Shown: in pieces, positions 45,847-59,976 of the stretch | Numbering within the stretch: position 1 is the stretch's first letter | Layout of the letters: every line of letters begins with the position of its first letter | Assembly: GCA_024138025.1 (NCBI GenBank) | Contig: JAMXBD010004340.1 | Span: 1-64,000, forward strand | Length of the DNA: 64,000 nt | Source: Combretum micranthum | Lineage: Eukaryota > Streptophyta > Magnoliopsida > Myrtales > Combretaceae | Direction of reading: 5' to 3' | The notes under the pieces: generated by a model | The model's input: the letters and a program-made list of their open reading frames with translations, nothing else | What the model was told of the DNA's origin: nothing | The model's database searches: none | Position numbers and translations under genes: made by a program

Positions 45847-48476
45847 CTTGTTTGCCCACGTGCTTGTGCATTGCATTTGTTTGATTAAATCAACTTGTTT
45901 GAATCTTGTTACAAGAAGTTATTTATGGAAATAGTTCTCACTAAGCTTATTAGCTTATACCCCGATAGATATCTTTTGCAGTTTCCTTACTTATGGTTAA
46001 GGCCACGTGGACCATGCAGGCAGGTAATCCCTTTTGAACATTAGAAATCTGGATTAAGTGTAGCTTAGTATTAGCATGCTAATATGTATATAATAGATTA
46101 GTAATTTAGGGAGTTGTCCCTAAGTTTGTAAAGTCTTCGCCATGAACGAATAATTATTGTGATTCTTCTTTTCTTATTATGTTTTTATATCTCCTTAAGC
46201 TTCATAATTCCATATATGGTCCTCTAAAATTGTGAAAGTAAGCCTTACACATAATATAAAAGCTTCTGGAAATGACTAAGGTTGTCATACTTAAGCTTTA
46301 ATATTGAGTGTGGCGGACTGTCACGTTTAGGGTACCCATTGGGGCGTGACACACACACACACACTAGCACACTCCCACAAGTTTGTTTCATCTTCTTTTC
46401 TTCTTCAAATCATCCATTAGATGTTGATTTCAAGCTTTGTTAGTCCTAAATCTTGTAATGGCAAGACCATTCTTGTGTGTTTTCCACCTTAAACCCTATG
46501 AGCAAATGCTAGGGATGAGAAAACACTAATATAAGAATCTCAAGCCATCACAAGAAGTGGATCTAAAGTTTAAATGAGTTTTTGTTGAAGATAGTGTTAT
46601 GTTCATGCATGTAAAGTAGGGATCATGCATAAATATTCATGTTCATGCCATGAGACTCATGAATCATGCATGATATTTAGTAGATCTAGTGTTTAAACAT
46701 TCACATCTTCATCTACATTCATGTTCATATGATTATTTTGTTTCTCATGTATGGATGATCATAAAAATGTAGTCTTGTTCATTTATAGAGATGTTAGATA
46801 GTAGATCTTCACATATAGGAAGCAAGAATATTGAAAAAGGAAAGGTTTTGTTAAATATGCAATGTTGGAAATTCGGATGAAATTGAAACCCTACCTTAAA
46901 AGCCACCAAAATCATTTTTAAACTCATATTTCACAAGAAAAATGAAGGGTATATGTAATAGATACCTTGAAAGAATGATTTTCATAAGCTTGGATGAGTT
47001 TAGGCATGATAGGAATGTAAAACAAGTGGTGGAGTTAGAATGAAAAATATTGATATGTTAATCAATAGTTAAATTCGTAACTTAGGTTCATGCCTACAAG
47101 AACTCTTAGTATCTAAGTCTAAATTGAATGTTTTATAAGCTAAATGAAGTCCTTAGATAGTATATATATTGGAGCTTCAAATTTTAATGCATTAGACAAG
47201 TTTTTCCATAAGAAAAATGCAAGAAAATGAAATTTGGAAAATTCGGATTTTCACAAAAGGCTTGTTTAAAAACATGTTTACCAAATGGAAAATGAGAATT
47301 TTTATGTATGAATGGAGGCCATGATTAATATAGACTTTGAGAACTTATTTTTATTCAGATAACAAGGGGATTACGAGATTAAAAGTCAAGGAAACCCTAA
47401 GGAGTGTAAAGTGGAAGAATAGCCTCTTAGAGATAATCTTTATGGAATTTTCTAACACTTAGGAGTTCACAAGAGTTTATTATCACAAAATCTTCATGAC
47501 CATGCATATATTGAGTTCATTACATGGCATTCATGCTAGGAATTCATTTCCATACCCATCATCTATGAATCATCAACTATGGCATTCATGCTAGGAATTC
47601 ATTTCCATACCCATCATCTATGAATCATCAACTAGGAACATTTTTTATCAAAGGCAAAACGAATTTTCGGAATTGGAGGATTTGCGGAACAGATCTAACC
47701 CTACTGTTCCGTGACCTTAATGTTTTCAAAACTTGAAAATAATATTAGAAATAGATAGATCTTTCGAAGTAGATAGAGATCGATATAAAATTTGCGAAAT
47801 TCCGAGTTAAAATGACCAAGTTATGGCCATTTTAAGTTGGAACTTCCGCAAATAGCGAGAATTCCGATTTTGTGTAGTTTAGATACCTAGCTTGAATTAG
47901 TTTAGTGATGAGATTCTTATTAGGCTATTCTTATTTGGTAGGTGATCCCGAGCACGACGATACCGTATCACCCGACCACCGTTATTAAGAGACCGGCGTA
48001 CCATGGCCGAGTGAGTTTCTCTTCCGATTTCAATTATTGCTTGTAATTGTAATGATAGCCGCACTAGTTGCTAGGTAAAGATAAAAAAATCATTATGCAT
48101 GATGGGGTTAGTTGGGAGTTATGATTGCCTGTTGTTGATATGCGGAATTGAATTTAAGAAATATCGAAACGGGTTGATAAGTTGTTGTTTGTATAGAAGA
48201 GTTGGAATTGATTGTCTGCGAACATTACTTGGCCACCTAAAAGAGTTGGATTAATCTATTATTGGACCTCAATTATAATTGAACTCATCATATCACGATG
48301 GGGAGCATTAGCATTTGTTGGTTTTTCGTGATCCATAAAACGAATACATGTTGGTTAATTGTGATCCATAAAACGAATATATGTTGGTTAATCGTGATTC
48401 ATTAAACGAATTATTGTTCAGTTGACCGTGAGCTTAAACGGCGTCGTATCGCAGGATTCGTTAATTTGCTAACCCG

Positions 48477-48526
48477 GGATGGAGGGCGCAAGTCCATCCA
48501 CATATGATTTCCGGCTAGTCATATGT
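48477..48526 (+). promoter_or_regulatory. Twin hairpin in A2
   Basis: GGATGGA (48477-48483) / TCCATCC (48493-48499) and ACATATGA (48500-48507) / TCATATGT (48519-48526). Confidence 0.65.
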
Positions 48527-49093
48527 TTGCTGAATTCACTCGTTTGTTGCATTCCATTTGGTTGATTAATTACTTGTTTGAATGTGTCGTGTTAATTGTA
48601 ATTCGGTAGTTTTCATTCACTAAGCTAGTGTAGCTTATACCCCAATAGTTTCCTGTTGCAGTATGATTACCTTTGGCTATCTCCGAGGGCCCTTGGACAC
48701 CAGGTACAGTTCTTAGATACTAAGGAGCTTTTGATGAGGCTGGGGGCCTAAAGATTAGTTTCGGACTCTAATCCTGTTCCTCGAACCGCATTTAAAGGAT
48801 AATACAAGGAAATTTGTGGGCTTGAGAGTTTGTAGCTTTTGTTATCGGGGGTATGCCCCCTAGTTCATGTAATAGAATAATTCTCTGCAAGACGGCTATG
48901 ATTTACGTTCTTACTGCTATGTATGTCTCCTTAAGCTACTACGAAGCAAAGTATGATCTATAAATGTTGAGAGTGAGCCTTACACCCGATGTTTAAATTC
49001 ATGGAAAGACTAAGGTTGTCTTACTTGAGTTTAAATGTTGAGTGTGGCGGACTATCACGTGTAGGGCACACTTTGGGGCGTGACAGTTTAAGT

Positions 49094-49106
49094 TGGTATC
49101 AGAGCA
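49094..49106 (+). other. Primer binding site, internal copy 2 (tRNA-iMet)
   Basis: TGGTATCAGAGCA, 8 bp after A2, identical to copy 1. Confidence 0.9.
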
Positions 49107-49374
49107 TGGTTAAGGATCCACGATCATGACTTTAACCAATAGACTTAAGAAGGATAAGGAAGGATGAGAATAAAATAAAGCCTAGAAAGGAATAACGTAG
49201 GTAGAATGGGTTTTACAAATCTAATTCCTTTTACTTTTATGAATAGCTTACCCTTGGTGAAGCCCGCCGAGCGGCAAGGCTAATGTGTAAGCAACCTGAT
49301 GAAACTTTGGTTGAATACCGTTTGAGAATTAGAGTCTTGTGCGAAGATTTTGCCTCAGTTGGTCATCCCAGGTC
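49107..49374 (+). pseudogene. Start of gag-like region, internal copy 2
   Basis: Matches 33427-33570 plus 37076-37200 of copy 1 without the B2 insertion. It includes the ETLVEYRLRIRVLCEDF part of the gag-like frame and is cut by B3 at 49375. Confidence 0.7.
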
Positions 49375-49912
49375 TGTCACGCCCCAACGGGTACCCTAAA
49401 AGTGACAGCCCGCCGTACGCAATATTAAAGCTCATGAATGACTACCTTAGTCACTCGAAAGCTTCCATATCGGTACAAGGCATACACTCACAACAAAGGG
49501 AGACCGTTGAAGTAATGCATCTTAAGATGTTGGCAGCGGAACATACAAAATAACACATAATATATTTCATAAAAATATAAAGTCTTACAACTTCTAAGGG
49601 GCATTCCCCCGATATATAAAACAACATGGTTCTACTGAATATATCATAACTAAAGCTAGAAGGTTTTAGAAGAAATCTACTCTATAACTTCAAAATAGAA
49701 TTCCTCCGAAAGCTTCTCAAAATAAGGATTCTACCCGAGAAATCAAGGTGGTCTCGGGTGCAAAAGATAATCCTGCAATATCAAAAGTCTATAGGAGTAT
49801 AAGCATGACTAGCTTAGTGAGACATTTCTTATGCAATAGTATTCAGAATAGCAATCAATCAAGTTTATTAATTCAAGCATATGAAATGCAACAACCATAT
49901 GATCAAATGTTA

Positions 49913-49959
49913 CATACGACTATCCGGTTTCGTATGTATGATGGATTTACCCCTCCATC
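49913..49959 (-). promoter_or_regulatory. Twin hairpin in B3
   Basis: CATACGA (49913-49919) / TCGTATG (49930-49936) and GATGGA (49940-49945) / TCCATC (49954-49959). Confidence 0.65.
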
Positions 49960-51054
49960 GGTGGTTAGGGAATGCTTTGAACTGGGTTCCGAACAACCTC
50001 CTCAAGTTTACGCGCGTCTTGGGGTTCCAACGAACCGTACTACTAGTCCCCGGGCCTTCCATGCCCAAAGCGATCGATCCGGCTCGGCTACACCTTGAGG
50101 CCATATTCCCCGTACGTCCTAACCCTCAAGATGTAGCTAGGCAGCTTACCTTTCCGGTCCTACGCCGAGGAGTAGTAGCAAAACTTCGAAACGATATTCT
50201 AAGTGATATGCATGAGCAATTTATTATATGGTGATTTCAATATGACATTAAATCATTTAAAGCGATCAAACAATATTTGCACACATAACAATAAATACAT
50301 GGAAACATTTATATCAATCACAAATCGGGTTCCGATATACTTATTTTTAATTGATCGCACACAACGAATCACATACATAATTCCCATAATATCCCACATG
50401 CATATCAATTTTATCTTTTCCTAACATCTAGTGCTCTATTCTACAAGCACATGCGCGAATACATAAGCGTAAAGGAAACTCACTCGTCCATAGCGCTCTA
50501 GGAGTCGAAATAATCCTCAGGGAAGACAAGATCGTGATCCTCGACACCTAAACAAAAGAAATACCCAACATGAGTATTTCATCCAAGATCTATTCAAGTT
50601 CTATACTTCTATCTTAAAGAATTCGTAAAATCGCATGGAATGGAAATCCCAACTTAAAATGGCCATAACTTGCTCATTTTAACTCGTAATTTCGCATATT
50701 ATATACCGATTTCTACCTATTCGAAAAGATCTATCTATTTCTAAGGTTATTTTCATCAAAAGAAGTTATTTAGGTCTCAGAATAGTAGCGTACAGATTTG
50801 ATACGAATTTTTCCAAACTTCAAAACTAGAGTTTTCAAACTTTACTTCACTCAAGGGCTTTTGTACAAAAATATAGATATATAGTATGATTGAAAAATCC
50901 CTTGAATATATGTATATACATATATGTATAATCTCATACTATATGCATGAATTTGGTGTTGTCTCAACAATGGTTTTGTAAAACAAATGTCTTGAAAGTG
51001 AGATAAGCTTAAGGCTTGAAAAGAATTTTATTTTTGAAAAATTTCCTAAGTTAT

Positions 51055-54000
51055 TGTCACGCCCCCGAAGGGTACCCTAAACGTGGCAGTCCGCCGTACA
51101 CAATATTAAAGCCTAAGAATGACCACCTCAGTCACGCGAAGGCTTCCATACTATGTACAAGGCGTCTAACACATGGAGGAGACTCATCGGAGTAATACAT
51201 TTTACGTTGATATAGCTTGAGTAACAATGTAAAGGAAATACAAATTTACTATACTTCAGATACAAATCACTACACTTCAAAATACAAATCATTCAACTCC
51301 AATTACATTCATCCACAGACTTCCCTACTAAAACTATTACAAGACAAATCATAAAACTAGATAACTTCAACATTCGTATTCTTGCCGAAATCCCAGTCAT
51401 TCCCGGCTCAACCAATTCGGTCCCACTTTGCATTCTTGAGATAACCTGTTCATTTAAACAACTATGGGGTATAAGCTACACTAGCTTAGTGAGAATTCCC
51501 TTAATTCCGTACCATAACAAACAAGTATTAGTCAATCATATGCTATGCATGAACAAACACGTGAGCAAGCAATTATGCGTGGGTATCCGGAACCCACACA
51601 CAGAACGGATTTACGCCCTCCGTATCTTGGGTTAGGAATGGTATTGAGTCTACACGACCGCATCTAGTCCCCAAGCCCTCGGCTCTTAGCACTCGACTCG
51701 GCTAGGCTCATCCAAGAATGCATCCACATGCGCCTTAGTACCCCTGAATGAGCTCTGGCACCGGGTTCGTTATCCAAACGAGTCATCCACGGACCATACC
51801 GATCGACCTGCGTAGGAGTAGCATGCTACCAAATGCAATATGTCCAATGCGATGCATGACCAATTTAATTTTTGCTTAGGTCAAAATATTTATACATTCT
51901 TTGAGTGACCAACAATATCACACATATAACAGAAATAATATGAACGGTGCAGTTATCCAATCAAATCGGGTTTCGATATGCTTTAGTATTCTTTGGCACA
52001 CATTCATCACAGTCTCATCATATATCCCATCCCCATTCATATCGATTTTTATCTTGTTCCTATAATTCTAATGCAACTAACTACAATCACAATCAAGGTA
52101 ACAAAACAAGGAGAAAACTCACTCGGCCATTGGATCACCGGTCTTCTAGTAATAGTAATCCGGTGGTAGGGAATCGTCGATTCGGGATCTCCTAAAAAGG
52201 AAGAAATACTTAATAAGTATTTCAACTCAAACTAATCCAAACAATTTCATACGAACTATCAAATTCGTAATTCTCGTCCTAAGCGGGAATTCCAACTTAA
52301 AACGGCCATAACTTGGTCATTTTAACTCGGAATCTCGCAAATTATATATCGATTTCTATCTACTTCGAAAGATCTATCTAATTCTAATATTATTTTCAAG
52401 TTTTGAAAACTTTGAAGCTTCGAAAAGTTCGGATCAGATTAGGTCAGCAACAATTTCAATTTCCGAAAAATAGTTTTGTAAATGTTTGAAATGTTCCTAC
52501 TATATAACTTAACTATACATGCAATATGAGTGATTTCCTAACATGAATGACATGAGATGAGCCTATTGCATGCATGATCTTGATGATTTTACTAAAAGGA
52601 AATTTTATAACTTTTTATTTTGCAAGACCATAATGACAACTTACTTATGAAAAATCTAGTTTTCTAACTTTTATCATTTCCATTTGTTTTGGATTTGTTA
52701 CTTAAGAAAATATAATTATTTTTGTCAAAATTGAGTCTTCATTATATATATACTTATGACCTTCATTTCTACATAAAAATTCCCATTTTACACTTTGTAA
52801 ATATGTTTTCCAATATGATTTACTCAAAAATCCGAATTTTAGAAAATCCACTTTTTGAATGATTCATTTGGGGAAAACTTGTTTAATGCATTAAAATTTA
52901 AGACCTTATGATACCTATTACTTAAGGACTTCATTTAATACATAAAACTTTCATTTTGAACTTGGATAATAGGTGTTCTTATGGCCTTCACTCAAAATTA
53001 CGAATTTCACAAATTGGTTACTAACTCAAAATTTTCTCATCTTGATTCTATTTCTTGTTTTATACATTAATCTCATCAAAACTCATTTCAACTTATAAAA
53101 ATCACTACTTAATGATACCTATTACCTATATACTTCATTTTTCACATAAAACATGAGTTTTGATGTTGATAAATGGGTTTTAAAAATTGGTCTTGGTTGG
53201 GATCCGAATTTACAAAATTCATTTTTGGACATATCTTTTGATAAAACCTATCTAAACTTATGAAAATCCATTCCTTACATATCATATCTTAAGAGCCCTT
53301 CATTTCTTGAATAAAAACTTTATTTTTGAGTTGGAAAACATGTTTTTACACTAGGCCTTGGCCAAAATCCGAGAATAGAACTTTGTTTTGAAAATTAATC
53401 TTTGAAAATCATCTTTGAACCATATAAAAAAGTCTTGATGCTATATATATATTAAGCCTTCATTTTCTTATGTAAAAATTACATTTTGACACTTGAAAAG
53501 TAGTTTTTAAATATGGGTCTTGCCAAAATACGAATTTCACAATTTTGTTTGAGTTCATAACTAAGATCTATACTTAATATGAACATAAACATAAAACAAA
53601 TGCATGGTAATAAGCTATAAACATCATGGATCTAAACTTCACTTATCAAAATCTTTCATTTATGGTATCTATACCCTAAGCCCTTCATTTTAAATGAAAA
53701 ATATACATTTTAAGTTGAAAAACCACTTTTCTAAATATGGTTCCATTTTCATCCGAATTTTCAAAATTGATTTTTGTTGAAAACAAAATAGATCTTGGGT
53801 TTCCTACAACTTTCCTACCATCATCAAGCTATAGCAAGTTGTTCATGAACATAAACAAAGATCTAATGCATCTATGAACTCAAAACTTTAGATCTAGTTT
53901 TCTAAACTAGTTTTACATGCATGAATCACTAAGATAGACATGTGAATGCTAGATCTATGCATAAATCATAAGGAATAACAAAAATAACAACTTAAATACA

Positions 54001-55922
54001 AGATCTATGGCATAAACAAAAATCAAAGCTATAAAAGTTAGATCTACAATATCAACTTTAAACAAGAAAATCATTATAATACAAGATAATAAAAGTGGAG
54101 AAGAGAGTGATTCATTTTTGGCATCATCATCCTAAGCTTTTAAGCTTATGGAAGTCATTTGATGCATGAAACCTTCATTACACTTTACCTATATCACCTA
54201 TGGAGGCTTTGAGATGAAGATTTGCTTAAAAATCTTCAAGGAATATGCATGGAGGCTCAAGAATGGAATGGGGGCAGCTTGTTGTTCTTGAAAGAACAAG
54301 AGAGAAAGAAGAAAGAAAGAGAGGAAAAAGAGAGAGAAAAGTGTAAAGAATGGTTAAGGTTTGAAGGTGTAAATGAAAGAGAGAGAGAAAATGAGTGCAT
54401 TTAATGTGTGTTAATTAATTGAAAGAGAAAAAAATAAAGCAAGGGCAGAAATTTTGGGGGAGTTCACGTGAAGAGAGAGGGGGAAAGAGAGAGAGAAATT
54501 TGGTTTGCTTTTGACTTGAAATTGTAATGTAATTAATGGTATGTGTAGTTTTTTGAAAAAGGATTGAAATATAATTAATTTTAGTCAAAATAGGAGTAAT
54601 TAAAGGACAATGGCAGCCAAAAGAAAGAAAAAAATCTGCCATGAAGTGATTTAATAAAGTGTAAAAAGATTGAAGTGAAAAAGAAGTGATGTGTGAAAGG
54701 TGTACTTGAAAAGATGGGTTGTAAGAGTACTTTCTTAATAAAATAAAACAAAATAAAATAAAATTAGAAAAATTATTCCAAATAATTGTAGCAGATTTTT
54801 CATAATTAAAATTAAATAATTATTTGAATTATTTTAGTATTTTAACAAATATGTTACCGGTATGATCAAAATACGCGAATATGGGCTATAAATAATATTT
54901 TTATAACCCGAAAAATTCTAAAAAATTATTTTATGAAAATAAAAATATTTTTCAATTATTAAGTTATTTTATTTTATTTTTAGTATCGGGTCTTAAACAG
55001 AATCTGATCCCGTAAAGACCCGAAACGAACTAAATTTTAGAAAAATAAAATTTTCTATAACATATAAAATATTTATCTAAAAATATAAGACTTTATAAGA
55101 ATAATAAAATTTTGTAATAAAATAAAAATGAATAGTGCAAAAGACTAATCAATTACCGGTAATAATGGAAATACGATAAAAAGGTTATAACTGTAACTTT
55201 TATAACCCGAAAAATTATATAACTGATATATTTAGAAATCTTATGAAATTACGAGTCTAACGGTACTATTGGTATATTTTTGATATCTCGAGCCCCGGGA
55301 CACGCTTTTCGAAGTCTGTATCCGAACGGGTTCGAAATAGGTCAAAAATTTACCAATCTGATATTTTTAAACAAACTCATATTATTAGCTATTCTACATA
55401 TCTAAACTACATCTCGGCCTCTAGGGTTAGGGGCGCTAGATTGCCGGACTTACACTATTGTATTCCGGTTAGGGTTTCCGGGATTTTCCGGTTTAGACCT
55501 TTGCCAATTTGGAAACTGATATTTATGTTTATACAACATATTTAATTTGAGAAATTTATTTTAAATTTTATTTTTGTAAGTATTTAATATCTCTTAATGT
55601 TTTCGGAATTCTTGAATTGAGTTATATTTTCGAAAGTCAATCGTTATTTGCTTTTTAATAATTTGTTTTTGAGCTTTCTATTACCCGTTTGTATAAGTCG
55701 GAGTTAAATATGGAATTTTTCGTACGTCGTGGTTTTGAATTTGAAGACCACTGAGTTCTTATTTTATTGTTTAAAGATTTTCATTTTCTCAAGATTAAGA
55801 AGTTTCTGAATTCGTTCGTGAATTAGGACTTATCGAAATTCGGTTTTAATTTGGAGTGATTTTTAGGGTTTATTTTCGAAGTTCATCTTGAAATTATTTA
55901 CTGAAATTTTCCGGGGCTTACA
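51055..55922 (-). mobile_element. Solo LTR F1, inverted, inside B3
   Basis: 4868 bp, TGTCACGCCCCC...GGGGCTTACA on the plus strand, duplication GTTAT (51050-51054, 55923-55927). The only complete F copy. Its sense start (right end) is collinear with the first ~0.9 kb of LTR A. It has the TAAGCTA/TAGCTTA palindrome (51472-51488), twin hairpin and core block (about 52290-52400). No clear TATA/GC-box pair was found. GA-rich DNA occupies 54295-54400. Confidence 0.88.
51576..51623 (-). promoter_or_regulatory. Twin hairpin in F1
   Basis: TGCGTGGGT (51576-51584) / ACCCACACA (51592-51600) around the palindromic loop containing TCCGGA, and ACGGA (51605-51609) / TCCGT (51619-51623). The stem sequence differs completely from the other families but still pairs. 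Confidence 0.65.
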
Positions 55923-57065
55923 GTTATCATAATTGAGTATTTCCTCCTTTTTAACTCCATTCCTTCAGAAAAAAGTTATTTTAATCTTTCAAGATTTCCA
56001 TAAATTTATTTCTAGCGTTTTTGGAAAAACAAAATTTTTCTAAATACTTTATGGTTAGTTCCACTTTTAAAAGAAATCATCTTATAAATTATTTTTGAAA
56101 AACTTATCTTAGACTTTAGTGTTGGTGGAAAACTTTGACAATTGAATCTAAGAAATCATTTTTTTAAGTCCAAAGAAACTTTCTTATTTTGAAAAGAGAA
56201 TTTATATTAACTTTACTTTATGTATTTCTTGGTAAAAACCATATATTGTTACTATCTTTAGAAGGATATTTGTTTAAGATAAATTTCAAACCTTTAAGGA
56301 AAATAACTTCTTATGTGACAAAATTTATATTTAAAAAATGTTCTTATTCTTATTTTAAGAAAACTCATTTCTATTATGATTGAGACAATAACAACATATT
56401 CATGTATGAATGAGAGTTTTTGACTATGAGAAATATAAAAACAACATAAATGAAGTAAGAGCATAAAAGTAAAGTCAAGTATTGGGAACCTTAGCTTCAT
56501 CAAGGTATCCCGGGACTAAGAATGGACTAGTCCTCAAAGAAAAGAAAAGCAAAGAAATAAAATTGTTTTGACTTGATATGGACAAGTCTAAGACTATAAA
56601 GACTAGTCTTAATATTGCATAAAACAAGTAAGTAAATAAATTGCAAGACTTGAAAATAAATAAATAACAAGTGAGCTTATATGCTCTAAATAAATATATA
56701 TACATAATACTTATATGAGTTAGGTTACAAACAATAATAATATCAACATAATAGCAACATAAAGAAAATAAGAACATGAACAAAAACAAAACATGAATAA
56801 ATTGTTGCTTCTTTAACTCATTAAGTCTAAGAAACATACACTAAACTCATATTGAGTTATATGAACATGAGGAGAGAATATGAGAAACTTTTACCTAAAG
56901 CTTACGGTTTGTTGAAGAAGAAAATAATGGGTTTGTATTATGTGGGACTTGGTTTTCTAAAGAAAATAAAAGACTTGAGAGTGGTTTTGGGAGGAATTTT
57001 GTGGATGATTTTGAGAGAGTTTTAGTATGAATTTTTGTTTGTGAAAGAATGGAAGAGGAAGGGGG

Positions 57066-57156
57066 TATTTATAGATTTTTGGAGTGGAAATTTGTGTGAT
57101 TAAATTTAATTGAAATTGAAAATAAAATTGATGGAAGAGGGGCATACGGGCGCCGG
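57066..57156 (-). promoter_or_regulatory. U3 core promoter of B3
   Basis: TATAAATA on the minus strand (57066-57073) and CCGGCGCCCG on the minus strand (57147-57156). Confidence 0.6.
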
Positions 57157-57784
57157 TTTTGGTACATGTAGGGGGGAGAAATAATTATTTTTGCTTGTTT
57201 TGTATTAAAAGAAGTAATGTGTAAAGTGTGATGTGATTAAAGTTGTATGTGGAAGGTAAATTGTAAGATATATGTATGGTAGAGTGTAAGAATAGAGTGT
57301 AAGAAAAAGTAGAGATGGGTGAATAGTAATGAATAGTAGAAAAGTACTATGAATAGTAGACTAGACAATTAAAATACCGGTAGTAAAGAAAATATGCGTA
57401 AAAAGCCTATATATGTTATTTTTAGTTACCGAAAAATTCAAAAACTGATATTTTTGAAAACCTTATATTTTTACGAATCTATTGGTGTTGTCGGGATATT
57501 TTTGCTATCCGGTGCTCCGAGGCACGGTTTTCGAAAACTGATCCCGATCGGATCCGAAAGACACTAGAAAAATTCGAATCTGATATTTTTAGGCTTTCCT
57601 ATATTGTTACGAACCATTTTCCACAATTATCTCAATTTCGTTTTCTAGGGTTTAAGAACACGGGATTGCCGGATCTAGATTCACTAGACTAATCGCATAA
57701 CTAGGTTAACTTTAGGGTTTCTTTTCAACTTCCGGTTCTTAGAGTTTGCTAATATTATCAAAAAATCTAGGGGCTTACAAGGTC

Positions 57785-58287
57785 AATCGAGAGATGTTCA
57801 ATTTGTGGAGAAGGGTGATGAACACTGAATGGTATAGCGTGGCGACCAATGTTGAGTATTGCCCTATAAGGAAGAAAGGTTGGTCGGAGCTTGAAGTAAT
57901 CTATGCAGTGGAAAGGATTGCCATTCATAAGTTAGGAGAACCCATGTTATAGGAAGCTACCTTTGTGTTGACAAACGAAGGGGGACCGACCTTTCCTGAT
58001 TTCCAAACCTGGAACCCAATTGGATACCTATTTGCGTATGCCCATGACCTGTTGGGAGATCATACTAACTGGCTCTGAGCTAATGCTCAAAGTCATTTCT
58101 TCTGGTGGGGAGTGTATGGGGAAGTGATACCTCCACCCACCGACATGGCTCAGCCACCCCCACTAAGTGGAATTGGCTACCAACCCCACGAAGAAGAGGT
58201 AGATGAGACAAAAGGTGTGGAAGTTATCCATCCTGAAGAGATTGAGGGTGGAGAAGGGCAAGGACTAGTGTGCAAAGAGTGGAATTG
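57785..58287 (+). pseudogene. Gag-like region continued, internal copy 2
   Basis: Collinear with 37199-37707 of copy 1 but broken by a small deletion near 57806 and a TAG at about 57950. Later stretches (FFWWGVYG, proline-rich, acidic end) are preserved. Confidence 0.65.
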
Positions 58288-58899
58288 ATCGCCTAGAGAA
58301 AGGGGCGAGACCCATGATTGACCCATAAGTCCAAGCTGAATTTTGTAACCGCGACCTTGAAAGATAGGTCATAGTAGTCGATGTTTTGGACGTTACCTAT
58401 GTTGTTGCTTGTTATGATGTTTGCATTAGTATGACCTAATATCGATTTCCATGTAGGGGCCCTTGTACCCCAGCTAGGTTTTAATGAAAAGCTATATTAT
58501 GTTGTATGAAGTTAAGAGTTCCTTATTCACGCTCCTTGAAATTATATTTTCCTTTATGGTTACTCGCTTGTATAAGAACTTCCGGCAATACCGAAATCTG
58601 ATGGAAAAAGCTAAATAATATTATCAAAAGATTATTTGACTGAGTTACTTAAAGGGAATACAATCACAATAGAGAAAGAAGACACTAAAAACAAACCACG
58701 ACAAAAAAAAAAAGGGACATATATGTATAATAGTATTGATAATAATAATAATAATAAACTAAAAACAAAACAAAATAAAATAAAAATGGCTTTAAGATAA
58801 TTGACATGAGCGACTAAGACCATCCGACAACCCATGCTCGCCCTTGACCAGTACAAGTATGGTAGGAGGCCGATGAGGCGAGTCCTTCGAAATGGTTTA
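58288..58899 (+). other. Degenerate spacer, internal copy 2
   Basis: Collinear with 37708-38319; nothing recognisable beyond that. Confidence 0.5.
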
Positions 58900-59967
58900 A
58901 ATAAGGATATATGTCAACTTTCGGGATCTAAGTGGAGTCACAATTGAGCATAGGTATCCGCTTTCTAAGGTCGATAACCTGCTGGACTAACTACAAGGGA
59001 TTAGTGCATTTTCAAAGACCGATCTTCGGCCGGGGTACCCTCAGTTAAAACACTGAGCCAAGAAATTTACATGGAACCACATCTCAATTTATACAAGGAC
59101 ATTATGATTTTTGATTAACGGCATTGAAGTGACAATTGTCCTCGCTATACTCATAGACTGGATGAACCGGGCATGTAGGCCTCTACTAGAGGAATTATGT
59201 GAGATTTTATGGATGAGAGTCTTATCTACTCATAGGCAGAGGAGTGGCATGAAGGGTATTTATAAACAACATCACAAACTTTAAGAAAGCGCAAGTTATA
59301 CCCCAAGATACCCCCGTGTGAATTCTGGCCGAGTAGAATTTCACTGTGGACCGCAGGGTATCGAGGGGATAGCTATATGGGGACCTTGGAAGAATAAAAG
59401 TACAAGGGATTGGAAAACTGCCCAAACCCGTAAGGGACGTAAGAAGTTTTCCAGGCTCGACAGGGCACTATAGAGAGTTGTTAGGGGTTCCGAACCCTGA
59501 ACCCCCGAATGAACGAAGAGCTTACAAGAGCGGAAAAGAGGAATCGAGGCCTTCAGGAACTCTAACCGGAACTTGTTTCTGCTCCGATATTGATATTACC
59601 CAACTCCCAAGAAACCATACATAGTTCAGGATAGTGCATCAAGAGATGGCCTCGAATGTGCACCCATACAAGGAGAAAAGTGGTCTCTTACGTTTCGAGA
59701 TGGTTAAAGCTGCATGACCAGGACTACCTTGTACCTGAATCGGGTTTACCCATGGTGGCGTTCACTTTAGAGACGTGGAGTGCTACCTCTATGGGCAGAA
59801 GCTAGAGATCTATGCCGATCACAAGGGCATCAAGTAATTGTTCATAAGGAGTGGGCACGTGGTAGGATAATGGTTTAAAGTTACCAAAGATTTCGACCTA
59901 GAAAAAGTAATCTCACTTAAGGGAAGTGAATACAGTTGTTGATGCTATCAGTTGTAAGATTCACAAG
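58900..59967 (+). pseudogene. Decayed RT - RNase H, internal copy 2
   Basis: Nearly identical to 38320-39383. The FMDE change (59206-59217) and in-frame stops are shared with copy 1, so decay preceded duplication. Confidence 0.8.
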
Positions 59968-59976
59968 AAAAGTGAA
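59968..59976 (+). other. Deletion junction with 9-bp microhomology
   Basis: AAAAGTGAA here corresponds both to 39384-39392 (internal) and 41293-41301 (LTR A2). Relative to copy 1, 1909 bp are missing: the internal 3' end, polypurine tract and first ~270 bp of the LTR. Confidence 0.85.

Larger units (their letters stand above)
42677..46351 (+). mobile_element. Solo LTR D2 inserted in A2
   Basis: 3675 bp, TGTAAACCCC...GGGGCGTGACA, flanked by CACAC (42672-42676, 46352-46356). Three AAACCCTA-like motifs occur in 42712-42763. Core block at about 45015-45110; palindrome TAAGCT/AGCTTA (45942-45957); a TTAGGGA/TCCCTAA hairpin near 46106. It is the full-length reference for family D. No coding frame. 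Confidence 0.92.
41023..49085 (+). mobile_element. LTR A2 with nested D2
   Basis: TGTAAGCCCTAG...GGGGCGTGACA; about 4.38 kb after removing D2 (42677-46351) and one CACAC. It serves as 3' LTR of copy 1 and 5' LTR of copy 2: polypurine tract on its left, primer site on its right. Same mosaic structure as A1, without the 274-bp duplication. It has the 55-bp duplication (47526-47635), core block (47755-47850) and twin hairpin. Confidence 0.9.
49375..57779 (-). mobile_element. Solo LTR B3, inverted, with nested F1
   Basis: B-family LTR in minus orientation with duplication AGGTC (49370-49374, 57780-57784); copy 1 shows the empty site at about 37193. F1 splits it at 51055-55922 with duplication GTTAT. 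Without F1 it is 3532 bp. Core block near 50648-50760; terminal TGTCACGCCCC at 49375. Confidence 0.92.
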
